DNA of 64,000 bases from Micromonospora sp. PLK6-60 (GTDB taxonomy: Bacteria; Actinomycetota; Actinomycetes; Mycobacteriales; Micromonosporaceae), in contig NZ_JAIOAA010000001.1 in the NCBI RefSeq assembly GCF_019890675.1, forward strand, positions 310,001-374,000, written 5' to 3'. The notes under the pieces are model-generated. The model ran no database searches. It had not been told where the DNA came from and was given only the letters and a program-made list of their open reading frames with translations. The translations under genes and the position numbers were made by a program. Below are positions 52,066-60,326 of this stretch, piece by piece; position 1 is the stretch's first letter, and every line of letters begins with the position of its first letter.

Positions 52066-54863
52066 GCGGCACTCTCCGGGGACGGGACGACGACGGCGAG
52101 GACCCGCAGCAGCGGGTCACCTGCGGTTTCCAGGCGGTCGAGCAGGTCGTGCTGCTCGGCGACGGTGTGCCGGGCGCGCTCGCGGCGCTTCGCGCGATGC
52201 GCCGCCGGCAGCTCGTCGAAGAGGCTGGCCTGTTCGAAGGTTTCCAGTTGCCGGCGGTACTGCTCCAGCGGTGCGGCGTTCGCCACCGCCCACTCGTCGC
52301 GTTTGCCCTCCAGGTGGGCGCGGGCGACGCGGACGGCTTGCGGCAGGAGCTGCCGGAACGGGTCCAGGGCGACCGCCTCCGCCCGGTTGACCATGGTCGG
52401 GCCGACGTTTGCCTCGCGCAGCACCTCGTCCATCGGCCGGATCTCCGGCGCGGTGGGCAGGCCGGAGACTGCCATCCACTGCACCACTGTCGGCTGGCCG
52501 AGGCGGTTGGCGTAGACGCCCTGGATCAGATAGGTCGGTGCGGCCACGTCGGCGGTGAGCACCGGGGCCTGCTGGCGGCCGAGCCGGATGAGCACCTTGT
52601 CGACGAGCCAGTCGACCATCGGGTGCACGTCGCTGAGGAAAGCGATCTCCGGCCACCTCGGGGTCCGGCTCTGCCGCGCCTGGTCGAGCTTGCGCTGGGC
52701 GAGCTTCCGGTCGAAGGTGACCTTGAGCCGCAGGTCCTCGCCCTCGCGGTGGGCGCGCAGATAGGAGCGGGGCAGGTCGGTGAGCCGGTGCACCAGGTCG
52801 TCGGGGGCGAGGAAGGTCAGCAGCTCGTCCTCGCGGCGCAGGTCGATGTGGTCCTCGGGCCGGTCCTGGTAGATCTCCTGGAGCGCCGCGTCGACGAAGT
52901 CCCGGGTGGAGTCGAAGAGCTTCGGCACCCGGGCCACCGGGATGTCCGCCGCGACCGGTGCGGTGCCGACGTCGCCGAACAGGTCGGCCAGCACGTCGAT
53001 CTCGGCGTGCGCGGCCTCATAGGACTCGTCGACGCTCCTGCCGGCGAGCAGGTCGCGGACCAGCCGGTCCTCCTCGGCCTTGGCGTCGTAGAGGCCGGTG
53101 GCGGCCTCGACACTGCCGAGGCTGCGGTGGGCGACCGCCTCCCGGTCGAGCAGCTTCTCGGAGACCGTACGGTCGTCCTTGGCGTCCTCGCGGTCGGAGG
53201 TGAGGATCAGCGCGCGGAACTGCGGCTGGTGCTTCTGCCCGTAGCGGTCGACGCGGCCGTTGCGCTGCTCGATCCGGATCAGGCTCCACGGGATGTCGTA
53301 GTGGATCAGGTGGTGGCACTGCTGGTGCAGGTTGACGCCCTCGGAGGCGACGTCGCCGGTGAACAGCAGCCGCAAGTCGCTGCCGGCCAGCTCGAACTCC
53401 TGGAGGATCCGCTGTTCGTCCTGGTCGGCCACGCCGCCGTGCAGCACCCGCACCGCGTTCGGCTTGAGCCCGAGCAGGGCCGGGACGGTCTCGGCCAGCC
53501 ACTTGATGGTGGGCACCCGCTCGGAGAAGACCACCGCCCGGGTGTCGCTGCCCCGGCCGACGCCGATCGTCTTCAGCTCCTCGACGAGCTTCCGCAGCTT
53601 GCTGGAGTCCTGGTCGGTCATCGCCGAGGTCAGCTCCGCGAGCCGGTCCAGCGCCGCCCGTTCCGCGCCGGTGGCCTTCTTGCGCCGGTTGGTCACCGTC
53701 TCGTGCAGCGCCCGGTGCGAGGACAGGAACGACTTCACCAACGTGTACGGGAAGAGCCGGTGCTGCCCGGTGACCGCCTCGTCGCTCCACTTGCCGGCGA
53801 GCCACACGTCGGTCAGCTCGTCGAAGATCTGCTCCTCGATCGGGCCGGCCGCGCAGTACACCGCCTGGGAGGGACCGCGGTCGGCCCAGCGGTCGCCGAT
53901 CTGGTCCCGCACCTCCGGACTGATCTTGGTTCGGCGCAGGTAGAGGTGGGCGATGTCCTTGGCCTCGTACCGCTTCTCGTCGGCGATGGCCGCCGGGTCG
54001 AGCAGCGAGATGAGCTGGGCGAACGACTCCTTGTCGCCGTTGTGCGGGGTGGCGCTGGCCAGCAGCAGCGCGTCGGTCTTGGCGGCGAGCCGGCGGGCCA
54101 GTTCGTTGCGCTGGGTGCCCTTGTTGATCAGGTTGTGCGACTCGTCGATGACCACGACGTCCCAGGTGGTGGCGTCGAGGTGGTGGCCGAACTGGCCGGC
54201 GTCCTTGAGCGTGTCGACGGAGATGATGGCCCGCTTGAAGTAGGTGAACGGGTTCCGGCCGGCCGGGATCTCCTGCTGGATGCGCTGGATGCCTGTCGAG
54301 TCCAGGCGCACCAGCGGGATGGCGAACCGGGTCCACAGCTCCCGCTGGAACTGTTCGAGCACCTGCTGCGGCGACACCACCAGGATCCGGTCGCCCCGAC
54401 CCCGGCGGATCAGCTCGGCCAGGATCAGCCCGATCTCCAGGGTCTTGCCGAGGCCGACCACGTCGGCGAGCAGGATGCGCGGTCGCAGGCCGGCCAGGGC
54501 CAGCTCGACCGGGCGCTGCTGGTAGGTAAGCGGGTCGAGCAGGAACCGGTCGGTAAGCGCGAGGCCCCGCTCGGTGCGCGGCAGCGGCGTCCGCCGCAGC
54601 ACGGCCTCCAGGAACAGCCGGCTCTGCCGGAACCGGGAGGACGTGTCCGGGACGAGTTCCGTCTCCTCGGGGACCAGCGGGGTGATGTTCTCCAGGCCGG
54701 TGAAGAACGTCGCCTCGACGTCCTGCACGAACTCGGAGACGCCGACTGCCTTGATCATGGTGCCGTCGGCGGTGCCGGTCTTGACGCTGCGGACCAGCCA
54801 CTCCTCGTCCCGGACGACGATGCGGGAGCCCGGGGGGAAGGTGGCGTCCTGGGAGATGGTCAT
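52062..54863 (-). CDS. SNF2-type helicase, DrmD-like
   Basis: 933 residues. After an N-terminal ~100-residue domain (FPPGSRIVVRDEEWLVRSV) comes a SWI2/SNF2 ATPase: YQQRPVELAL (Q-motif region), Walker A VVGLGKT near 145, VVIDESH near 250, SATPHNGD, a helicase C half with VLHGGVADQDEQRIL and VASEGVNLHQQCHHLIHYD, and IEQRNGRVDRYGQ (motif VI). Length and motifs match DISARM class 1 DrmD and related RapA/HepA-like proteins. Start ATG with GGAAGG upstream. It overlaps the methylase by ATGA and follows the kinase by 14 bases, so the three are one operon. Confidence 0.85.
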   Translation of the reverse strand: MTISQDATFPPGSRIVVRDEEWLVRSVKTGTADGTMIKAVGVSEFVQDVEATFFTGLENITPLVPEETELVPDTSSRFRQSRLFLEAVLRRTPLPRTERGLALTDRFLLDPLTYQQRPVELALAGLRPRILLADVVGLGKTLEIGLILAELIRRGRGDRILVVSPQQVLEQFQRELWTRFAIPLVRLDSTGIQRIQQEIPAGRNPFTYFKRAIISVDTLKDAGQFGHHLDATTWDVVVIDESHNLINKGTQRNELARRLAAKTDALLLASATPHNGDKESFAQLISLLDPAAIADEKRYEAKDIAHLYLRRTKISPEVRDQIGDRWADRGPSQAVYCAAGPIEEQIFDELTDVWLAGKWSDEAVTGQHRLFPYTLVKSFLSSHRALHETVTNRRKKATGAERAALDRLAELTSAMTDQDSSKLRKLVEELKTIGVGRGSDTRAVVFSERVPTIKWLAETVPALLGLKPNAVRVLHGGVADQDEQRILQEFELAGSDLRLLFTGDVASEGVNLHQQCHHLIHYDIPWSLIRIEQRNGRVDRYGQKHQPQFRALILTSDREDAKDDRTVSEKLLDREAVAHRSLGSVEAATGLYDAKAEEDRLVRDLLAGRSVDESYEAAHAEIDVLADLFGDVGTAPVAADIPVARVPKLFDSTRDFVDAALQEIYQDRPEDHIDLRREDELLTFLAPDDLVHRLTDLPRSYLRAHREGEDLRLKVTFDRKLAQRKLDQARQSRTPRWPEIAFLSDVHPMVDWLVDKVLIRLGRQQAPVLTADVAAPTYLIQGVYANRLGQPTVVQWMAVSGLPTAPEIRPMDEVLREANVGPTMVNRAEAVALDPFRQLLPQAVRVARAHLEGKRDEWAVANAAPLEQYRRQLETFEQASLFDELPAAHRAKRRERARHTVAEQHDLLDRLETAGDPLLRVLAVVVPSPESAA

Positions 54864-54877
54864 GCGGTGGCGCCTTC

Positions 54878-55942
54878 CTACAGGGTCGAGCGTCGGGCGT
54901 ACTGGCGACGGATCTTCTCGACCAGCCAGGTCACGTCGGGGCCCCGGCCTGCGGCGCGCTCCGGGTCGGGCAGGGTGGGGGCCGGATCCGGTACGTCGAC
55001 GGTGTCGTGCTTGTCGACCGCGGTGTCCTCCGGCTCCTGGCGCGGATCCTGAAGGTCCGGCGGGACGAGCAGCTCGGTGTCGCCGTCGTAGGTGAGGCTG
55101 GCGACCTCCTGCCGGAGGCTCGGCACGCTCGTGCCGCTGCTGGCGGTGGCGACCGCCAGCAGCCGGGCGCCGACGTCGCCGAGTCCGGGTCGGGCGCCAG
55201 GGTCGTGCGCGAGCATCGCCCCGAGCAACGGCGCCAACTCGGCCGGCACGCCGGACAGGTCCGGCAGGTCGCTCGGTTCGGTGATGCGCAGCAGCAGGTT
55301 CCACGAGTTTGCCGGTGGATAGAGGCCGTGGCCGGTCAGCGCGAAGACAAGCGTGGCGGCCAGCCCGTAGACATCGACGGCGGCGGTCAGCTCCCGCTCA
55401 CCCCGCACCTGCTCGGGTGACATGTAGGCGGGCGTACCGACCAGGGCGCCGGGCTCGGTCAGAAAGTCGCTGCGGTCGATCAGGATGGCCAGACCGAAGT
55501 CGATGAGCTTCGGACCGTCCGGCCCGAGGATGATGTTCTGCGGCTTGAGGTCACGGTGCAGCAGGCCGGCCTGGTGCACCCGGCCCAGACCGTCGGCGAG
55601 CATCGCGCCGACCATGGCGGCCAGCGGCAACGGCAGCGGACCGCGGGCGTCGACGTGCTGCCGCAGCGTCGCCCCGGGCACGTACTCCACCGCCAGCCAG
55701 GCCGGGTCACCGTAGGGGTCGGCGTCCTCCAGGCGGGCGATTCGTGAGCCGAAGACCAGCTTGAGGCTGTCTACCTCGGCGGCGAAGCGGTCCCGGACCG
55801 TCGGCTCCGCGATCAGGTGCTTGCGGATCACCTTCAGCGCGACCCGGTCCGCGGTCGGCGACACGGCGAAGAACACCTCGCCCATCCCGCCGGAGCCCAG
55901 CGGCTTGACCACCTCGAAACCGCCGATGGTGCCCAGCGTCAT
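54878..55942 (-). CDS. Ser/Thr protein kinase (island B)
   Basis: 354 residues. An intact kinase domain covers about 8-265: GSGGMGEVFF, VALKVI, HRDLKPQN, DFG and GTPAYMSPEQ. The tail (about 270-354) is acidic and proline-rich, ends in a basic helix (VEKIRRQYARR) and has no membrane helix. It sits between the HsdM-like gene and the SNF2 helicase, 14 bases from the latter. By position it likely controls the helicase/methylase pair. It is not a close match to the large BREX PglW kinases. Confidence 0.85.
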   Translation of the reverse strand: MTLGTIGGFEVVKPLGSGGMGEVFFAVSPTADRVALKVIRKHLIAEPTVRDRFAAEVDSLKLVFGSRIARLEDADPYGDPAWLAVEYVPGATLRQHVDARGPLPLPLAAMVGAMLADGLGRVHQAGLLHRDLKPQNIILGPDGPKLIDFGLAILIDRSDFLTEPGALVGTPAYMSPEQVRGERELTAAVDVYGLAATLVFALTGHGLYPPANSWNLLLRITEPSDLPDLSGVPAELAPLLGAMLAHDPGARPGLGDVGARLLAVATASSGTSVPSLRQEVASLTYDGDTELLVPPDLQDPRQEPEDTAVDKHDTVDVPDPAPTLPDPERAAGRGPDVTWLVEKIRRQYARRSTL

Positions 55943-56041
55943 CCCGCCCCCTCACGACGACACCCAACCGAACTGCTGGTCCGGACCGCCGACCACACAC
56001 CCGGCGGACGCACGACCGTACATCGTTGAACAATCAAGGAG

Positions 56042-57988
56042 CTATTGACCCTTTGGTGATTCGTGCTGGTCCTGACGTCGGAGCGTCGGTGCCAGGGATC
56101 CTCGGGCCAGTCCGTCAGCGGTCAACTGGGCGAGCTCCGCGCCCAACGAAGCGGCCTGTCGGATTGCCGACTCGAACGCGTCCAGCCGCCGAAACGCCTC
56201 CCCGTGCGCCCGCTGCTCCTCCAACGCCAACCGCCGCACCTGCGCCCGCCGCACATCGAACCGCAGCGTCCCCGACAAACTCGACGCCTGCCGCTCGTTC
56301 GCCGACGTCCGCAATTGCCCCGCCAGGAACCACGAGTCCAGCGCGGCCGGATTCGGCCGCAGCAGATAGAGGTTGCGCCCCAACAGCGCCCCCTCGGCGC
56401 TCACCACCCGAGCGGTGAGCTGCCGCGCGATCATCGGCACCACCACGTCCCCGACGGCCAAGGCGATCTCCTGCCCGAGCCGACCGTCGCCCCGACCGGA
56501 CGCCTCCTCGCCGTTCAGCACGTCCTGCACGGTCAGCACCGGCGGTCCGCCGGCTGATGGCTCGGCGTCCTCGCCAGCGAGCGCGCGAACCGGCCCGATG
56601 ACCTGCAACGCCCCGGCCCGGGCCAGCTCCCCCACCGTGAGGAACTCCCCCTCGTGCCCGTCGGGGGCGGGCGTGACCTGCGGCATCAGCGTCGACAGGT
56701 CGCCGACGACGGCGGCGAGCCGCTCGCGGGTGCGTACCAGATGTTCGCCGGTGGCCTGGCCCGCGACGGCGGGTTGGCGGCGGGCGGGGGTGAGGTCGAC
56801 CTCCTCGTCGAGCAGCTCGATCACCGGCACCGCCCGCGCGAACCCGGCCTCCGCCACCTCGGCGTCGGGGGCGGCGAGGAAGGCCCGCCAGGTCTGCAGG
56901 ATCCGCGGCGCGGTCTCAGCCAGGTCGCCCCCTGCGGCATCGACCAGCAGTGCCCGTGCCGGTGGCGGCGCGTCGGCCGCCGCCCGCCGCAGCACCCACA
57001 GGTGCAGGGGTACGCCATGCCCGGTCGCTGCCCGGGCCGGTAGTGCGATCACCGCGCGAAGGTGGCCTCGGCGCAGCAGTTCGGCGCGGATCCGCTTGCC
57101 GGCGCGGCGGCTGGCGACGGTGGGTGGCATCAGCAGCACGGCGTGCCCGCCGACGCGCAGGTGGGCGAGGGCGTGTTGCACCCAGGCGAGTTCGGGTTCG
57201 GTGCGGGGGGTGGTGCCGACGATCCAGCGCGGGTCGTGGCCGAGTTCCTCGTCGCCCCAGTTGGTCGCGCCGAACGGTGGGTGGCAGACGACGGCGTCGA
57301 AGGCACGGCCGGGGAACGCGTCGTCGCGCAATGAGTCGCCGATGCACACCTCCCCCGGCACATCCCGCAGGGCCAGCCACAGTCCGGCGAGGCGGCCGAG
57401 GTCGGCGTCGAGTTCCTGCCCGTACGCGGAGGTGCAGCCGGCGCGGACAGCGGCCCGGAGGGTGGCGCCGGAGCCGGCGGCCGGGTCGAGGACGGCGCCG
57501 CCGCCGACGTCGGCGAGTGCGGCCATCAGGTCGGCCAGGTCGTCGGGGGTGGCGAAGAGCCGGCCGGGGCCGGGGGCGGAGAACCGTTGCCACAGCTCGT
57601 CGAAGGCTTGCTGCGCGCCGAGTTCCGCGGCGAGGGCGTCGATGTCGGGCAGTAGTGGCTTGAGCTGAGGGCCGATGGATCGGCCGGGGCGTTGGCCGCG
57701 TTGTCGGGCGAGCAGCAGGGCGCCGACGGCGGCCAGGGCGGAGGCCGGTGACGCGCTGGCGGCGGCGAGGTGTCGCCAGAGCCGGTCGGCGGTGGCGAGT
57801 TCGGGGAGTTTGCCCTGGGTGTGCAGCCACTGTTCGACCTGGGTGAGGTCGAACTCGGGGCTGGCCGGGGTGCCGGCTACCGGGGCGGGGAAGTCGGCGT
57901 GCCGTTTGCGCCAGTTGCTGACCGCGGCCCGGCCGACGCCGGCGAGCCGGGCGATCTCTGCCGCCGTAATGGTCGGTGTCTCCTGCAC
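56042..57988 (-). CDS. HsdM-like N6-adenine methylase with HTH and altered HPPF motif
   Basis: 648 residues. An N-terminal helix-turn-helix (about 8-55; TAAEIARLAGVGRAAVSNWRK) resembles MerR/excisionase domains. The methylase core (about 130-400) has motif I LDPAAGSGATL, but the catalytic tetrapeptide reads HPPF (VVCHPPFG), not (N/D/S)PP(Y/F/W). Residues about 420-640 look like an HsdS-type recognition half (LTVGELARAGALQVIG; GDVVVPMIARQL; LLRPNPAALDSWFLAGQLR) with a final coiled-coil-like helix. The start is GTG, with GGAG abutting it, so leaderless or unusual initiation is possible. First gene of island B, 99 bases before the kinase. It may bind DNA without methylating it. Confidence 0.8.
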   Translation of the reverse strand: MQETPTITAAEIARLAGVGRAAVSNWRKRHADFPAPVAGTPASPEFDLTQVEQWLHTQGKLPELATADRLWRHLAAASASPASALAAVGALLLARQRGQRPGRSIGPQLKPLLPDIDALAAELGAQQAFDELWQRFSAPGPGRLFATPDDLADLMAALADVGGGAVLDPAAGSGATLRAAVRAGCTSAYGQELDADLGRLAGLWLALRDVPGEVCIGDSLRDDAFPGRAFDAVVCHPPFGATNWGDEELGHDPRWIVGTTPRTEPELAWVQHALAHLRVGGHAVLLMPPTVASRRAGKRIRAELLRRGHLRAVIALPARAATGHGVPLHLWVLRRAAADAPPPARALLVDAAGGDLAETAPRILQTWRAFLAAPDAEVAEAGFARAVPVIELLDEEVDLTPARRQPAVAGQATGEHLVRTRERLAAVVGDLSTLMPQVTPAPDGHEGEFLTVGELARAGALQVIGPVRALAGEDAEPSAGGPPVLTVQDVLNGEEASGRGDGRLGQEIALAVGDVVVPMIARQLTARVVSAEGALLGRNLYLLRPNPAALDSWFLAGQLRTSANERQASSLSGTLRFDVRRAQVRRLALEEQRAHGEAFRRLDAFESAIRQAASLGAELAQLTADGLARGSLAPTLRRQDQHESPKGQ

Positions 57989-58025
57989 CTCCGTAGTGTG
58001 TCACACCCGTCAAGCATCATGTCTG

Positions 58026-58054
58026 TTGACAGTGTTCACGGGTCATGCTCTTAT
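58026..58054 (+). promoter_or_regulatory. Sigma-70-type promoter for the lipoprotein gene
   Basis: A consensus TTGACA (58026-58031) is followed after 17 bases by TCTTAT (58049-58054), 35 bases upstream of the start codon. It lies in the 100-base divergent gap shared with the HTH-bearing methylase, which could in principle regulate both directions. A TGTGTCACAC palindrome lies near 57996-58005. Confidence 0.6.
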
Positions 58055-58088
58055 TGACGCCGCCACGGTTCACACCAGGAGGACATCG

Positions 58089-58610
58089 ATGCGCAAGCTC
58101 ACCACCCTCGCCCTGATCGCCACCGGCCTCGTCGCGCTCGGCTGCGGCGCGGGCACCACCGACAACGCCTCTACCTCGGGTGACGGCGCCGGCGGGGACA
58201 AGCCCGCCAAGACCGCGAAGCTCGGCCAGCCGGCCCGCGACGGCAAGTTCGAGTTCACCGTCAAATCCGCCAAGTGCGGGGTCGCCAAGCTCGGCACCAG
58301 CACCCTTGGCGCCAAGGCGCAGGGCCAGTTCTGCCTGGTCACCATGACCGTCAAGAACATCGGCAAGGAGGCGCAGATGTTCGACGGCGGCAGCCAGAAG
58401 GCGTACGCGGCCGACGGCACCGAGTACTCCGCCGACGGCGGCGCGGCCATCTACGCCAACCAGAACGCCGAGACGTTCCTCAACGACATCAACCCCGGCA
58501 ACCAGGTCAGCGGTGTGGTCGTCTTCGACATCCCCAAGAACGTCAAGCTCACCAAGCTCGAGCTGCACGACTCGCCCTTCTCCGGCGGCGTCGACGTGGC
58601 GCTCGGCTGA
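58089..58610 (+). CDS. Lipoprotein with DUF4352 domain
   Basis: 173 residues. The signal sequence ends in a lipobox (LVALGC), so Cys19 is lipidated and the protein is anchored outside the membrane. A Gly/Ala/Lys linker leads to a DUF4352-type immunoglobulin-like domain (GKFEFTVKSAKCG; FCLVTMTVKNIGKEAQMFD; VVVFDIPKNVKLTKLELHD). Two conserved Cys may form a disulfide. AGGAGG precedes the ATG. Such proteins are common extracytoplasmic sensors or binding proteins of unknown ligand. Confidence 0.8.
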   Translation: MRKLTTLALIATGLVALGCGAGTTDNASTSGDGAGGDKPAKTAKLGQPARDGKFEFTVKSAKCGVAKLGTSTLGAKAQGQFCLVTMTVKNIGKEAQMFDGGSQKAYAADGTEYSADGGAAIYANQNAETFLNDINPGNQVSGVVVFDIPKNVKLTKLELHDSPFSGGVDVALG

Positions 58611-58626
58611 CTCTTCCTTTCGCGTT

Positions 58627-58652
58627 CCGGGGCGGGGTCACGCCCGCCCCGG
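58627..58652 (+). terminator. Terminator hairpin after the lipoprotein gene
   Basis: Perfect 10-bp stem CCGGGGCGGG/CCCGCCCCGG with a 6-base loop, starting 16 bases after the lipoprotein stop and ending about 38 bases before the next start. Confidence 0.65.
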
Positions 58653-58689
58653 AGGTTCACCACCGTCTGTTCACCCGAGGAGCAGTGCC

Positions 58690-59262
58690 ATGACCTACCC
58701 GACCACCCCGCCCTCACCCGAGCAGGGCATCCCGACCAAGCGATCGAAGACGCGGGCGTACGCCGTCGGCGGCATCGCTCTGGTGCTCGCGCTCTGCTGC
58801 GGCGGCCTCGGCGTCGCCGCCCTCACCGGCACCGACCCCGACCCGGCAGCCGAGGCCCCGGCCTCGGCGTCGACCAGCCCGATTACGGCCACGCCCACCC
58901 CCACCACGGCCCCGCCCACCACGGCGGCGGAGACCACGACGGCTCCGGCACCGACGGTTGCCCTGTTCGACGAGCCGACTAAGAAGGACTTCAAGCTCGC
59001 GGTCAAGGTCCTGCGCAAGCAGTGCTTCGGTAGCGCCGGCTGCAACATCACCTACCGCATCGACGTCACCTACACGGGCAGTGGTCTGGACCCGGCGAAG
59101 ACCTACGAGGTCACCTACGAGGTGCGTGGCGGCGAGGACCCGGCGGTGAACACCTTCGAGGTGACCGGTGAGACGGCCTCGGTGCAGCAGGAGGAGACGG
59201 GTAGCACCCGACGCTCCGGCGACAAGCTGACCGCCGTGGTGACCGACGTCGCCGAGCTCTGA
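58690..59262 (+). CDS. Membrane-anchored protein with Thr/Pro-rich linker
   Basis: 190 residues. A short cytoplasmic N-terminus (about 1-22) precedes one membrane helix (about 25-46; AVGGIALVLALCCGGLGVAAL). A ~45-residue Thr/Pro/Ala linker and an external beta-rich domain follow (FKLAVKVLRKQCFGSAGCNI; ITYRIDVTYTGSGLDP). Two Cys probably form a disulfide. No family recognised. It follows the DUF4352 lipoprotein on the same strand and has similar overall design. Confidence 0.65.
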   Translation: MTYPTTPPSPEQGIPTKRSKTRAYAVGGIALVLALCCGGLGVAALTGTDPDPAAEAPASASTSPITATPTPTTAPPTTAAETTTAPAPTVALFDEPTKKDFKLAVKVLRKQCFGSAGCNITYRIDVTYTGSGLDPAKTYEVTYEVRGGEDPAVNTFEVTGETASVQQEETGSTRRSGDKLTAVVTDVAEL

Positions 59263-59301
59263 GTGGTCATCCTCCGATCAACGAAGACGTCAGGAGGCGT
59301 C

Positions 59302-60132
59302 GTGCGTCCCGATGAGTTCCGCCACGCCCTGCCCCTGCTCCCCGCTGCCCTGCACGACCGGGCCGCCGCCCTCACCGCCTACGCCCGCCCCACCCGCTGC
59401 GCCGACTGCCAGCGCATCGGCGACGCGCTCACCCTCGCCGTCACCGCCGCCCGCTACGACGACCTCGACGCCACGACCGAACTCCTCGACACCGCCGACC
59501 GGCTCGCCACGTCGCACCCGCCGCACCGTGGTCCCGCCGGCCGGCATCCGCAGCGGGGCCGGGGTCAGGTGGCCCGCTGGGTGTCGGCGTCCGCGCCGCT
59601 GGTCGCCGCGACCGACGCCAGCTGGAAGGGCCGCGCGGGTGGCATCGGGTACGTGGTCAGCGACGGCCGCTACGGCCTGCTCGGCCGGGGCACCGGCCGG
59701 CTCGACCCGACCGGGGTGTCCCGGGTGCTGATCGACGAGCTGCAGGCGGTCGACTACCTGCTGACCGCGTACGACGGGGAACCGCCAGTCGGGCTGACGG
59801 TGCTGGTGGACAGCCTGTCGGCGCTGCGCTGGCTGCACCGCTGGCAGGCCGGCGACACTGCCGCGATGTCCGCCGGTTACGACCTGCGGCAGCGCCGGTG
59901 GACGTCCCAGCCCACCCTGGTCCGCCTCGCCGGGCACGTCGCCCGCCGACCCGACCTGATGTTCGACCACGTCAAGGGGCACAGCGGTCATCCGCTCAAC
60001 GAGGCCGCCGACGCCCTGTCCCACATGGCCCGCCGTCGCCGTACCGACGCGTTCGACCTGCCGGCCCGCGCGCACGCCCTGGTCGACGCGTTCCTGCGCG
60101 ACTGGCATCGCATCAGCACCGCCCGCGGCTGA
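59302..60132 (+). CDS. RNase H-family nuclease
   Basis: 276 residues from GTG with AGGAGG four bases upstream. An N-terminal helical region of about 90 residues includes CADC. The RNase HI fold follows with all four acidic residues: D105 (ATDASWK), E146 (IDELQAVDYLL), D170 (VLVDSLSALRWL) and D237 (NEAADALSHMA), preceded by the conserved KGHSGHP loop. It should cut RNA in RNA/DNA hybrids. The extra N-terminal region is not the usual RNase H hybrid-binding domain. It lies upstream of the SMC-like ATPase on the same strand, separated by about 190 bases. Confidence 0.8.
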   Translation: MRPDEFRHALPLLPAALHDRAAALTAYARPTRCADCQRIGDALTLAVTAARYDDLDATTELLDTADRLATSHPPHRGPAGRHPQRGRGQVARWVSASAPLVAATDASWKGRAGGIGYVVSDGRYGLLGRGTGRLDPTGVSRVLIDELQAVDYLLTAYDGEPPVGLTVLVDSLSALRWLHRWQAGDTAAMSAGYDLRQRRWTSQPTLVRLAGHVARRPDLMFDHVKGHSGHPLNEAADALSHMARRRRTDAFDLPARAHALVDAFLRDWHRISTARG

Positions 60133-60218
60133 GCCGCCGCCCGGCAACGTCTGCCCGCTGTCCCCGACCGGACCGGCCACCCCCCGGCCCGTCGACGTCA
60201 CCTGCCCGGAGGCGACCC

Positions 60219-60281
60219 ATGCCCACTTCCCGGAACCGGCAGGCCACCCGGCACACCGGCTGGATCGGCCCCACCCGGTAG
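60219..60281 (+). CDS. Possible 20-residue peptide
   Basis: ATG preceded by GGAGG at a good distance opens 20 codons (MPTSRNRQATRHTGWIGPTR) and ends with TAG 45 bases before the ATPase start. The peptide is basic. A strong ribosome site on so short a frame suggests a leader peptide or small protein, but the frame could be chance. Confidence 0.35.
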   Translation: MPTSRNRQATRHTGWIGPTR

Positions 60282-60326
60282 CCCGCACCCCGTACCCACC
60301 ACATCCGCGACCAGAGGGAGACGACG

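Noticed and set aside
46678..57988. A complete BREX or DISARM system
   Set aside because: PglX/DrmMI-like and DrmD-like proteins are present, but there is no PglZ, BrxL, Lon-like, DrmA, DrmB or DrmC gene in the operon, so a named system is not claimed.
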